Notes under the pieces: generated by a model
Databases searched by the model: none
Told to the model about the DNA's origin: nothing
The model's input: the letters and a program-made list of their open reading frames with translations, nothing else
Position numbers and translations under genes: made by a program
Assembly: GCF_030272615.1 (NCBI RefSeq)
Contig: NC_081405.1
Span: 612,348,920 to 612,412,919 of the forward strand
Direction of reading: 5' to 3'
From: Cryptomeria japonica
Taxonomy: Eukaryota > Streptophyta > Pinopsida > Cupressales > Cupressaceae
Length of the DNA stretch: 64,000 bases
Shown: one piece after another, positions 1-11,460 of the stretch
Position numbering within the stretch: position 1 is the first letter of the stretch
How the letters are laid out: the number at the start of each line of letters is the position of its first letter

Positions 1-919
1 TTGAAATTGAAATAGAATTGAAGTAGAATTGAAATGGAATGCTTTCCTTTTAAGGGAAAGGCTAGATCTAATTTGATAATGCTTGAACTTGATACCTTGA
101 TGAAGTTTTCTTGAATCTTCATGCAAAGGTTTAGGATGCGATGCAAAATATCTTCATAGAAGTTTGATCATGGATGCTTGAACATGAATGTGTGAACTTG
201 ACTTCACCTTCTCCTTTAATACTTGATGAATACTTGAATGCTTGCTCACATAGACTTGAATTAATTTTGTGATTGAGAGCTCACTTATGATCTTCTTAGT
301 TTCCAAATACCAAATGATGGGGGTAGGCTTCTTTGTATACCCAATCGTGCATTAAATGTTTAAATTCTTGGAGTAGTCCGACATGGAGCCAAATTTCTCA
401 CCCACGTGAAGCGACCATTGTGAGGTCCTATTTTGGGTTTTGATTGAGAGGACTAGGGTGGTCAGAGTGCTCTAGTCTTGAGCCAGGACCATGGCACCTA
501 GGGTGTCCTAGTCTTGTCAATCAGGCCTCAAAATTGGATGAAGGTTGGATCAAAAGTTAAAAATGCAAAATTCAAAAGGGTGTGAGCAACATCAAATAAG
601 CCATTGAGAATTGGAGGCTAAAACACCAAGGTGAGGGATAGGTGAGGATAAAATTGTATAGGGATACAATTTATGATGCTAACCTTAGGTAGGTATCGGT
701 GAAAAGATTTCTTAGTTACTATACACATGCAACTTAATGGAACTATTGAGATAGACCACCTAAGGATAAACACAAAACAATGACAAATAAGTTATAGTTG
801 AGGTAGATTAATTACAACAATTTCTTTAGAACTATTATTCCCTCACACTCAAATGCAAACTTACTAAACATAAAGGCCTTACTATTTTATCCCTTTTGGG
901 AAAATTTTACAGGAAAAAA
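1..919. other. Intergenic, no gene seen
   Basis: No coding region is recognisable. The stretch contains loosely repetitive wording (many 'cttgaat' and 'gaattga' blocks near 1-250) and a segment near 420-540 with two related 'ctagg(g)tg...tcctag/ctctagtcttg' blocks. It looks like decayed retroelement LTR or leader sequence, but no terminus can be fixed. Confidence 0.4.
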
Positions 920-1246
920 TATTAGGGTTTTGGCAGATCCAAAGCAAATACAAATTAACAATTGTATGCAGATTCAAAAACACAAAAGATGAAGAAAAAT
1001 ACATAATACAAAATAACAAAGAGATTTAACGTGGCTCACCCAAGATGGGCTACATCCACAAAACATAGTCATCCAATATTTCCTTATTATCCATTAAAGC
1101 AGTACAACACCATTACAATGCCTTTTAAATTCTAGCTACTTATAACATGTAATTTCTAGGGCAACATACAAAGTCGGTTAACAAAATTAACCCTAACCCC
1201 AAAAGAATATTCTCTTAATCTTTTCCTCATACTCGTATTCTTGTAC
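920..1246 (-). repeat. copia-A 3' LTR
   Basis: This segment aligns by eye with 5411-5737 throughout: shared blocks include 'gttttggcag', 'gatgaagaaaaatac', 'agagatttaacgtgg', 'tcacccaagatgggct' and 'cctcatactcgtattct'. Its first bases are degenerate (TATTAG for TGTTAG). The outer boundary is uncertain by a few bases. Confidence 0.8.
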
Positions 1247-1462
1247 ATGTACGAGAAAATTTTAGGTGGAGCCCTTCGGGCTCTCCATTACGGCAGCCCT
1301 TTGGGATGACCCCTCCACCCAATGAGTGTATAGTACTTGCATGATTAGTTTCCACATACCAACAACCTCCCACTTGGAGACTGATCTTGGACAACACTAC
1401 TGCACTCGCAACTCCCATTGGATAAAACACCTAGACTTGGTTATTCCTTAATTTCATGATTT

Positions 1463-4400
1463 TTAGTCAAGAAGGACAATAGAAGCTGATGAGGAAATCA
1501 ACTTCTCCCTTGTGACTGCTTTCGTGAACAAATCTATAGGATTGTCACTTGTATGAATCTTTTGAAGCTGTAACTGGCCATCCTCCAAAATAGACCGTAT
1601 GAAGTGGTACCTAAGTTTAATGTGTTTTGTCCTCGAATGAAGAGAATAATTCTTTGCAAGATGAATGACACTTTGAATATTAGTGTACAATGGGCTATCC
1701 TCCTGCATCTTGCCCAAATCCTCCAGAAAATGTTGTAACCAAATCATCTTCTTACTAGCTTCAGTAGCAACCACATACTTAGCTTCAGTGGTTGAAAGTG
1801 CAACAACCTTTTGTAGCCTACAAATCCAACTAACTACAGTTCCCCCTATAGCAAATACATACCCTGCAGTACTCCTCCTTGTATCAATATCACTTGCCAA
1901 ATCAGAGTCAACATATCCTCGTAGAGTAGAGTTTTATCCTTCGAAACATAATGCCTTGCTTGTAGTACCTCTCAAATACCTAAGAATCCATTTGACAACA
2001 TTCTAATGTTTCATTCCTGGACTGCTCATATACTTACTCACAACTCCCACTACATGTGCAATATTTGGTCATGTGCATACCATCACATACATTAGACTGC
2101 CAACAACTGATGAATACAAAATGTTAGACATTTTATTTACCTCTTCTCGTGTCTTTGGACACATCTCCTTAGTCAATTTGAAATGACTAGCCAAAGGTGT
2201 ACCAAATGCTTTTGCATTATGCATGTTAAATATTTTCAACACCTTCTTTATACACTCATTTTGGGACATAGTTAATTTTCCATTTTTCTTGTCTCGTGAA
2301 ATCCTCATACCAAGGATTTTCTTAGCTACACACAAATCCTTCATAGAAAATGACTTTGCTAATTTTTGTTTTTTTTAAGTTCATTTATATGTTGCATGTT
2401 AGACCCAACAACAAGCATGCCATCAACATAAAGTAATAAGATGATATAACTGTCATTATCTAATCTCTTAAAATAAACACAATGATCAGAATGACATCTG
2501 TGGTAACATTGTTCAACCATGAAACTATCAAATTTTAAATATCATTGTCGGGGTGCTTGCTTTAGGCCATACAAACTCTTCTTCAATTTGCACACTAACT
2601 CCTCCTTACCTTTGACCTCATATCCTCCTCCAAATCCCCATGGAGAAAAATTGTTTTAACATCTAGTTGTTTAAGATGCAAGTCTTTTGCAGCCACAAGA
2701 CTTAGAACAGTTTTAATTAAGGTCATTTTTACAACTGGAGAGAATATTTCATCAAAATCTACACCCCTTTTCTGTGCAAAACCTTTTACCATGAGTTTGG
2801 CCTTGTATCTTTTACGTCATCTATCTTCCTCCTTCATCCTATAAACCCATTTATTTGGCAAGGCTCTTTTTCCTACAGGTAATGTGACTAAGTCCCAACT
2901 CTAATTCTACATCAAGGAAACCATTTCCTCTTTCATGCCTAACTCCCACTATCATTTGGCATCCACATGTATTGCTTCTTCATATCCTTCTGGTTCACCA
3001 GAATTAGTTAATAAAATAGAATACAAAGAAGGAGAAAATATTTCAAGAGGTCTACTTAACCTCGTAGAGCGTCTAACACTTGCAAGAGTTTGTGGGATAT
3101 TTTGTTGTTGCTGAGCATCGAGTACCAATGGCATTTTATTTTTTAGGAATCTCATCGAGCACTACATATTCATTTTTAACTTGTTCATGCTTCTCTTCCC
3201 GCATCTATTCTTTATACATGACCTTCTCATTAAATAAAACATATCTACTTTTAATTATTTTCCGATTTTCAAAATCCCATAACCAATAACCAAAGTCATT
3301 TATTCCATATCCAATGAAGGTACATTTTTTAGATTTAGCATCAAGCTTGGTTCTATTATTTATCAACATGGATAAAATCTTCACAACCAAAGGTTTTAGG
3401 AAAATAATAATTTACCTTTTTAGTAGTCCATGCTTCCTCTGGAATGCCACCATCCAAAGGATTTGAAGGTCTTTTGTTTATCAAACAAATAACAGTATGT
3501 ACAACATCTACCCATAAATGTAGGGGCAGTCCAACATGCAATCTCATGCTCCTTACATTCTCCATGGTGGTCCTAATCATTCTCTCAGACACACCATTTT
3601 CTTGTGGGATTCATGGAACCATCTTTTGCCTTCAGATTCCATTGAAAGAACAACAATCTTTAAATGCTTTGCTGCAATACTTGCCTCCATTATCAGATCT
3701 AAGACACTTCAACCTTTTTCATGTCTCATTCTCAACCAAAGCTTTCCATTTCTCAAAAGTTTCAAAAACATCTGATTTCTGTTTAAAAAAATACACCCAT
3801 GTTTTCCTAGTTGCATCATTTATAAAAATAACATAATAACAAGAGCCACCAAGAGATGATACCTGAGTTGGCCCCCATACATCTGAATGCACAAGCTCTA
3901 ACTTCTCATTCTTCTTCTCTTTCCTAACCTTGAGAAATCTGACTATTTTCTGTTTACCATAAACACAAATTTCACAGAACTCTAAATCAATCTGCTTTAA
4001 TCCTAGCAAAAAAAATTTAGAGTGAAGGATTTTCATCCTTTTCTCACTCATGTGCCCAAGTCTATGATGCCATAGTTTTGAATTTGTCCTTGCAACATCT
4101 ATTGTAGTTGTCCCTACAACAACTTTTTATGTAGCAGCTAAGGTAGAATAAGTATTACCAGTACACAAATACAATGTGCCTACCTTCACACTTTTAGCTA
4201 TTACTAATGCACCTTTAGTGACCTTCCAAACATTGTCTATAAAGGTAACTATGTAGCCTTCATCGCCCAGTTGTCCTACAAAAATTTAAGAGGGATATGC
4301 CTTACCTCCTGCAGCAACCAGTCATTTTCATTATGCAAATTGATTTTTACCTTGCCTTTTCCAACTCTGACAGGGCTCATCATCACCCAAATATACTTGT

Positions 4401-5189
4401 CCAAAATCACCTTGAACATAATCTAGAAAATATTTTTTAGGGGATGTGGCATGAAATGAAGCCCATGAATCTATTACCCAAGAATCATTAACATTATCTA
4501 AACACAGAATCAAGGCATCTTATAAAGTATTACTTGCAACATTATCTTTCTTACTGTCATCTTCATTTTTGTCTCCTTGTTTGTTTTTACAAGACCAACA
4601 GTCTTTCTTTAAATATCTTGGCTTTCTACAATACCAACAATCCTTTCTTCCTCTGGATTAAGAGCATCCTTTCTTTGAATTCCCTTGTGACTTCTCACAC
4701 CCAGAGCTTTTTCCTCTTTTCTTTGATCTTCCCTTGTTCTCTATATTAAAAAAAGTATGCAATGATTTTGAAATATCACCTATGTTTTTCTATCGCATTT
4801 CCTCTCTTAGGATAACACGAACAACATCATCAAATTTTAAAGTGTTTGTACCAGAGACAGAGTTATGCCATAACCAAGCTATTCCAACTTTCTAGCAAAG
4901 AACATAAAATTAAGAGAGCCCTAACCTCTTCATCAAAGTTAACTTTTACAAAAGTCAATTAGCTAGTAATTGTATTAAATTCATTTAAATGATCTGCTAC
5001 AGATCCTACTTCACTCATTTTCATATTAAATAAATGCTTAATAAGAAATACCTTATTCAAAGCTAAGGGTTTCTCATACAATTTCGCCAATGCTTGCATC
5101 AGAGTTTCAGTTGTTGTTGCTTCTGATATATTGAATGCTACAGATGGTGCAAGGCACAACCAAATGGTCCCCAGTGCCTTTATGTCCAA
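1463..5189 (-). pseudogene. copia-A gag-pol remnant
   Basis: Pieces lie in several frames. 4959-5189 is a UBN2-type gag segment (MQALAKLYEKPL, then ADHLNEFNTI). A degenerate zinc knuckle follows near 4600-4700. The protease region at 4331-4513 reads WVIDSWASFHAT, where the active-site D-S-G-A-S has become D-S-W-A-S. The integrase core (3719-4051 and 3356-3592) shows LVHSDVWGP and SERMIRTTMENVRSM. Reverse transcriptase is in two parts: 2595-2792 (FSPVVKMT, QLDVKTIFLHGDLEE) and 2069-2344 (KILGMRISRD). RNase H at 1463-1900 shows DTRRSTAGYVF and ALSTTEAKYV. In a working element this polyprotein builds the particle and copies and integrates the element. Here the many breaks and the changed protease active site mean it is dead. 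Confidence 0.88.
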
Positions 5190-5410
5190 AATCTCCTAGA
5201 CTTCATATGACATCATGGAGGGTTTCTTTGTCTTTCCTTCCAATGCCCCCCATAGATCCTTTTGATATAGGTAATCCTCCATCTGCATTTTCCATAATTG
5301 ATAATTCTAGTCGTTGAACTTCTCAACCTTGAATTTGGTTTCTTCCATTGCTCTCACTCAAATCTAAAAGTCCTTGCCAATTTACAGAAATACACGGATC
5401 TTATACCAAT

Positions 5411-5737
5411 TGTTAGAGTTTTGGCAGTTCCAGAGCAAATACAAATTAACAATTATATGCAGATTTGAAAACATAAAAGATGAAGAAAAATACACAACAT
5501 AAAATAATGTAGAGATTTAACGTGGTTCACCCAAGATGGGCTCCATCCATAGAACATAGTCGTCCAATATTTTCTTATTATCTAGTAAAACAATACAACA
5601 CAATTACAATGCCTTTTACATTCCAACCACTTATAACATGCAATTTTTAGGGCAACATACAAAGTCAATTAACAAAATTAACCCTAACCCTAAAAGAATA
5701 TTCTTGTAATCTTTTCCTCATACTCGTATTCTCGTAT
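5411..5737 (-). repeat. copia-A 5' LTR
   Basis: Direct repeat partner of 920-1246. It starts TGTTAG next to the primer-binding-site complement (5401-5410), which fixes the element's orientation as minus. The far end near 5737 is the last position matching the partner. Confidence 0.82.
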
Positions 5738-6345
5738 TATCATACATAAAACAAGGAGTGTCATCAATGAGTAGAATATCTAGCAACTCATGACCATTAG
5801 GGAACAAAATTCCCTTTATCGAGGGACCAATAAAATATTCCCTTAGTAGAAAATGCATAGCTTCAGAGACTATAAAAAACAAGGGGGCTAAGGGGCATCC
5901 TTGTTTGATAGATCTATGGGAAGTTAACATGGGTAAGTTAACTCACCATTAATTTTTATCTTGGTTGAAGTATCTTTGAATAATATTTTGATAATCCTAC
6001 AAAAAATGTATTTGAAGTGTAGGGAATTTAAGATCAACATAATGAATGACTGCTCAATTATGTCACACTTTTCTAAAAATCTAGAATAGTCATGCACACA
6101 TTTTAATCATTTTTTTTTAGCTCAATCCATTTGTTTCCAATTAGAGATCATGTTCTCTAAGATGTATCTGCCCTTGAAAATTATAGTTTGTGAAAGGGAG
6201 ATAATCTTAGGGAAGACATTTTTGGGCCTCAAAGCTATAACCTTTATCAATAGTTTGTAAAAAAAGATTAACAAGGGTACAAGCCACTAGTTCTTAATTA
6301 AAGTCTTATCCTCCTCTTCAGGGAGTAAGTATATTAAATTCTTGA
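5738..6345 (-). pseudogene. LINE (non-LTR) reverse-transcriptase fragment
   Basis: The minus-strand translation, with several frame breaks, gives the plant LINE reverse-transcriptase order. A segment resembling 'YKLL-K-ALRL...P.IIS.SQT..FKGRYILENMIS' (about 6340-6130) is followed by SIKQGCPLAPLFFIVSEAMH and then a degenerate catalytic box LLIDDT where F/Y-A-D-D is expected (5740-5930). The fragment is 5'- and 3'-truncated, and copia-A abuts its downstream end. No endonuclease domain is visible. Confidence 0.8.
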
Positions 6346-6373
6346 AACATGTTAAAAATGTTATATTTATGCT

Positions 6374-7600
6374 TTACGAAGAAAACATGATAAATCTAGT
6401 TTTGATAATGTATGGTACATCTAATAAACCAAACACATAACTATGAATCAAATCTATAAAATCTTTATTTCTCATTATTTTATTTTTAAAACACACAATA
6501 TTCGTAGAATTAAGATTAATAAAAAAATCAACAATATCATCAAACATATATTTACTCTTTAGATTTTTTAGTTCCTTCTCCCCAATATGACCTAACATTT
6601 GATTCCATAACATTGAATTTATGCATGGTTCACTTACATCCATAATAGAGTTACACATAATTCCAACATTCAGCTTGAAAATGTTCCTACCCAAATACCT
6701 TTTACCCACACCTAAGCCTCCTTGACATTTTAAAACCATCTTTACCAAAAGTAAAATGCACACCACTATCATCCATCTTTGAAATATAAATAAGGTTTTT
6801 AGCTAACCTTATAATGTGTAGTACATGAAAAGAGTTTTAACTCTAATACCACTAAATAACAACTTTACTTTCCCATGCCCAAAAATTTATTACTATTTTT
6901 TTGTTTCTATTATACAATTCATATTCTTTATACACTCCTTGTGTGGATTCATGTAAAATGAAGCACCTTAATCAATTAGCCATGAGTCATTGCTTGAATA
7001 AAAGTTAGAATAAGTTAGAAAAATATCACCACTAACATCATCATCGTCAAGGGAATTATTTTAGAAGTCACCAATTTTATCCCTTTCTTAGATTCACAGT
7101 CCTTCACATGACCCCTTTTGTGATAATTCTAAGAATTTATTATATACTTTCCAAGGGACTTACACCCCCCTTTAAATTTGATTTCTTTTAATCCCCTTAT
7201 GTCTTTTTATGCCCTCTATCTTTAGACTGACCTCTTACAAATAAAGCTTTTTTAGAGGAATCATTGATGGATCATCTCTCAAGCTCTTCATTTAGTAATA
7301 TTGACACAACTTCAAGTTTTAACTTAGAAGATGCACTACTGATAGCCATAACGAGATTACCTCATGAATCAAATAATGAACAAAGTAATGTACTAAATTA
7401 TCCCTTTCTTCTATTTTTACATTTATGGAAGCCAGTTGACTCACTGCAACATTAAATCCATTTAGTGATTAGTTAAAGATTCTCTTTGTTGTCAATGAAT
7501 GCAATTTATACCTTATAAATGACTTGTTTACAAGAATCTTATTCTAGTGCAATACAACAATTTTATCTAATCAAGCTTTTGCATTATTTTCACTCAATAT
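6374..7600 (-). pseudogene. Older copia relic (copia-B): gag to pre-integrase
   Basis: This is a second copia fragment, more decayed than copia-A. Minus-strand frames give a gag-like stretch near 7250-7560 (SQLASINVKIEE), a degenerate zinc knuckle near 7080-7150, and a decayed protease box near 6960-7010. A pre-integrase segment at 6374-6772 reads LWNQMLGHIGEKELKNLKSK, the usual 'W H x R L G H' neighbourhood. Integrase core, reverse transcriptase and RNase H are missing where the LINE fragment begins. No LTR could be assigned. Confidence 0.7.
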
Positions 7601-8672
7601 TTGTATTAAGATTAGATTAAAAAAACACAACCTCATTGTACTCCTTACCTTTTTATCAAGTTTATGTCATGCATCTTGGTTCGCTCTAGCTAATAAAATA
7701 CTTGGTGCATTGATTGTGTTAATCCATTGTTTCCTTACAACTAAAAGATCCTTCAACTTTAGTTTCTACAAATCAAAGTGTTGCACATTGAGTTTCTTAA
7801 TCTCTAGGCTTGAAGTGCTATATATGTCCCCATTTTTTAGATTTGATTTTAATGCCATGTGGATGCCCTCATTACAAACATGGAAAATAACACAAGGAGA
7901 CAATTTATTCCTTCATAGGATCAAACCAAACAAAGTTATAATATCAAGTTGGTCTAACAATGTTTATTCCTCAAATAGGAGCGACAAAAAGTAAAAAAAT
8001 ATTTTGATCTAACATTTAATCATGTCTTAACGAAACTTGGAAAAAAGTGTAAAAAATGGAACAAAACTTTGTATATACACATGAGAAAACATTTTTAGAT
8101 AAACATATCTCTACCAAAAGTAGACCTCAAAATATTAATTCAAAACAAATTTCATAATAGATTGAGAACCACCATCAATAATGTAGCTCTTGTATGAACA
8201 CTTTGGCAACATGTGAATACTTAGTTCCAAACTAACATGACATGTAAACCTACAATACAAATTGAACCAATGCTAATTGTAATGATATAACCTTCATATA
8301 CATAGTTTTTTCATCCTATAAACCACTTATAGTCTCAAAACATCATGGTTGAATCCAATTCCCCACACAAGTAGTCAACAATCCCAAAATATAATGTAAT
8401 TGCCAATGTGTAAGAGTCCACCTTTGAATCCTTCAACTTGGGTGCTCCAATTTGAAAGTATTCAAATTTTTTCTTATATGTCATAGAGTCATGTAAGTGT
8501 AACCTTCAATTTGATTGAACAACTAGTCAAATTAGGTACTCAAATTTGGAAGAGCAACATCTCTTCCAAAATGCTCTTACACATTGCTCAAATTATATAA
8601 TTTAACATGCTCTTTCAAGTCTATCTAATACAACCCTCTTTCTATATTTTCTCTTACATCCATAATAACTAG
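7601..8672. other. Intergenic, nothing recognised
   Basis: AT-rich sequence with no open frame of recognisable character. The left part may be further decayed copia-B leader. Nothing else stands out. Confidence 0.4.
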
Positions 8673-8869
8673 TTGGATAAGTGTTACAATATGTCAAAGA
8701 TGAAATCTCAATATTCCCCACATAAGAAACCCTATTTGAGGAGGGCCAAACATTACTGTTATGCCTTGCATACGCACCCCATCATTTCCTTTGATTTCAA
8801 AATGTTGGTCCCCCTTTTGTCTCTTGTTTGTCTTTCTTCTTTTTGCTTTGTTATGTGTTTTTGTTTTGA

Positions 8870-10070
8870 TCACCCCGGAACCCCGGAGTTCCGAGGTGAT
8901 CTTTGTCTCGTCTTTGCTTTGTTTCGGAACCCCGGAGTTTCGAAATGGTCTTTTTTGCTCTTTTGTTTTCTTTTGTTCTCTATTTCGGAACCCCAGAGTT
9001 CGGAAATGGTTTCCTTATCCTTTGTTCTTTTGTTCTTTGTCAGGACCCTGAAGTCCCGAGGTCCTCCCTTTTTGTTTGCTTCAAGACCCCAGGACCCTGG
9101 AGTTCCAAAGTCTTGTGGTTTTTGTCTTGTTGAAGCCTCAGAATCTCGAAATACCGAGTTCTCAGTGTCTTGTTGTTTTCAGCCTCAGAATTTTGGAATC
9201 TTGAAATCTCGGGCTTGTTCTGTGTTTTGCCTTGGAACCTCGGAACCCCGGAATTTCGAGCTTCTCTTTCCCACCTCGGAACCCTGGGATCCCGAGGTCA
9301 TGTTTATTGAGGTCATACGATCGCGAAAGGGGGAGTATAAATAGGTCGAAATGAGTGATTTTCATTCATTTGTGCAATCTGCTTTTACGAAATTTGAGTT
9401 CTTTCTCCTATGCGTTTTGCCTCCTCACTCGTATGTGTTTTTCGTCTCGCTGCCTTTCTAGGTTGGTTTCTTTTGTTGTGCTTCTTTCTTTTCTCGTTTT
9501 TCATGTTTTTTTAGTTAGGGTTAGATTAGATCTGCTTGTTTTCAATAATTTTGGGCCTTTTTCATTTTTTTGCCTTGCGGAACCCTAGTCTTTGTACTTC
9601 GGGATCCTAGAACCCCGAAATCCTGTGGTACCCCAATTTTGCCTGTCCTACCTACCCCGGAATTACGAAACCCTAAAGTTCCAAAGTGATTGTATGAGAA
9701 GCTTTTCCCACCTCAGAACCTTGAAACTCTGGAGTTCCGAAAATTTGTCCTTGAGAGATTTACCCTGTTTCGGGATTCCGGAACCCCAGAATCTTGAAGT
9801 TTGTGTTTTGAGTAGTCTTAAAACCTCAGAACCCTAGAGTTCTAAAGTTGATCCTTATAATGTTTTCACCCACCTCGGAACTTCGAAACCTCAAAGTTTC
9901 GAAATCAGCCTTTGAGGTCTATTACCAAACCCGGAACCCAGAGTTCCAGAGTTAGTTGTTTTCTGGCTTTTCTTAACTCAGAACTTTGGAACCCTAAAGT
10001 CCCAAAATTAGCTATTCTAAAGGGTTTTCATGCCTCAGAATCCTGGAACCTCAGAGTTTTAGAGTATGTG
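8870..10070 (+). repeat. Array of imperfect palindromes (consensus CGGAACCCCGGAGTTCCG)
   Basis: About 18 diverged copies of an inverted-repeat core, CGGAAC-cccgga-GTTCCG, recur every 40-70 bp, often followed by 'aagt' or 'aggt'. Clear copies are near 8876, 8925, 8981, 9237, 9276, 9720, 9778 and 9932. Weaker ones are near 9041, 9090, 9136, 9182, 9580, 9655, 9820, 9873, 9978 and 10033. The array is interrupted by unique sequence at about 9345-9575, right after a TATA box. The open frame over 8673-9344 is a by-product of the repeat and is not proposed as a gene. The array probably belongs to the LTR or promoter-leader of the element that follows. Confidence 0.75.
9336..9343 (+). promoter_or_regulatory. 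TATA box inside the palindrome array
   Basis: A perfect TATAAATA sits between the two halves of the array, about 30 bp before a C/T-rich stretch (9365-9500) that could be the transcribed leader. The placement suggests an element promoter flanked on both sides by palindromes. This is inference; no transcript evidence is available. Confidence 0.55.
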
Positions 10071-10964
10071 ATGATTTTATAATATGATATAGTAGCTAAT
10101 TATGGATTTCTTCTTGCAGGATAAAGGATATTTATGGACCCATCCATAAGCAAAAAGAAGACCAAAGAGGAGGTAAAGTTGGACAAGAAGCCAATAAAAA
10201 TGAAATGCCAATATCAAGGGTAGACTCTGGCTTCAAAGCTGGAAGACAAAGTGTAGTGGGTAACCAATACAAAATTGGCCACATAGAGCTATAGGACATT
10301 GAAAATCAATTGCAAGCTAAAGCATTAGAAGCCCTGTATAGAAGGATCAAAAGATCGGGTGGTAGAAGCAACCATTTTCCCTCAGGCGATGCACTCACCT
10401 AAGCTCATTTTAACTATTGCAAAATATTATTAGCCAGAATCAAGACAATGTGTAGACGCTGATGGTAATGTAATTGTGGACCTTTCCTCGGATACGATAG
10501 CAATAACTTTTAGAATACTAGTAAGGGAAAATGTATTGGTGACAACGAAAGAATATGTTGTTTCTTTGTTTACAAAGAACACTTCTAACTACAAAAGTCA
10601 TATTAATGAGGCATGGCTATCAGTGCCAAGGAAAATTGACCTCAAAGCAACAAATTTTCTGAGAGCGGATTTTCAAGAGCCCCAAAGAGACCTCATTATT
10701 ATGCTAAGCAGAGCCTTTGGAAAGGCAGATTGTAGATACTTTCACACGTGGATGTTTCACTATATGACCATAATTTTGATTGGTCGGAGACCATTTCTGA
10801 CAATATTTATAATCGGATGATTACATTCTAGCAAACAAAGAAGTTCTTAATGACTTCTTATGTAGTATGGGTGGTCGCCCGAGTTGGTAAATTTCCAGGG
10901 TTAAAGACTGAGGGAAAATTAGGAGAAGAACCAGGACAAAAAAGGGTATGGGAGTACTACATTC

Positions 10965-10966
<2 letters not shown>

Positions 10967-11009
<43 letters not shown>
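10967..11009 (+). repeat. (CT)n microsatellite, copy 1
   Basis: Uninterrupted CT repeat of 43 bases, inside the first unit of the 463-bp duplication. Confidence 0.97.
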
Positions 11010-11013
<4 letters not shown>

Positions 11014-11428
11014 AACTGCATTTCAAGAGAATAAATGATGCATTTATTTATGTTGTAATAATAAAATTGACAAGAGATGTAGGATATAGGCTAATTGTAG
11101 AAGCCATGCAAATGGTTAAGATGTGGGGGTGTTGGTTCTTGTAAAACCAACGATCTACTTACCTTCGGGTTAGCGGGTTCACAGGTAACCCATTCCTCCT
11201 ACCTAGATATTGCAGCAACATAATAACTATTTTGGAGTATGCTAGGCAGTTGGCAGGTCTGCAAGCATTATTAACACTCAAGCACAAAATCAGAATCACC
11301 TTGTCTGTTTCTCTCGAGTATTATACAAGTCTCAACATCGCCCAAGCTCGTAAATTTCCAGGGTTAAAGACTGAGGGAAAATTAGGAGAAGAACCAGGAT
11401 AAAAAAGGGTATGGGAGTACTACATTCG

Positions 11429-11456
<28 letters not shown>
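11429..11456 (+). repeat. (TC)n microsatellite, copy 2
   Basis: Uninterrupted TC repeat of 28 bases at the matching place in the second unit. It is 15 bases shorter than its partner, so the repeat has changed length since the duplication. Confidence 0.97.

Positions 11457-11460
<4 letters not shown>

Larger units (their letters stand above)
920..5737 (-). mobile_element. Defective Ty1-copia LTR retrotransposon (copia-A)
   Basis: Two direct repeats of about 325 bp (about 920-1246 and 5411-5737) flank a minus-strand gag-pol region. The right repeat begins TGTTAGAG directly after a complement of the initiator-Met tRNA primer site (TTATACCAAT, 5401-5410), so that repeat is the 5' LTR. Reading leftwards the order is gag, CCHC knuckle, protease, integrase, reverse transcriptase, RNase H, which is the copia order. 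Stops and frameshifts break every domain. No target-site duplication was found: the right edge abuts a LINE fragment and the left edge does not continue it, so one flank was probably rearranged. Confidence 0.88.

Noticed and set aside
8673-9344. 223-codon open frame on the + strand
   Set aside because: It is made of the palindromic repeat itself (E/D-P-x-x-P/S-E patterns), is Phe/Ser/Cys-rich without a domain, and two other frames are also open. Treated as a repeat by-product.
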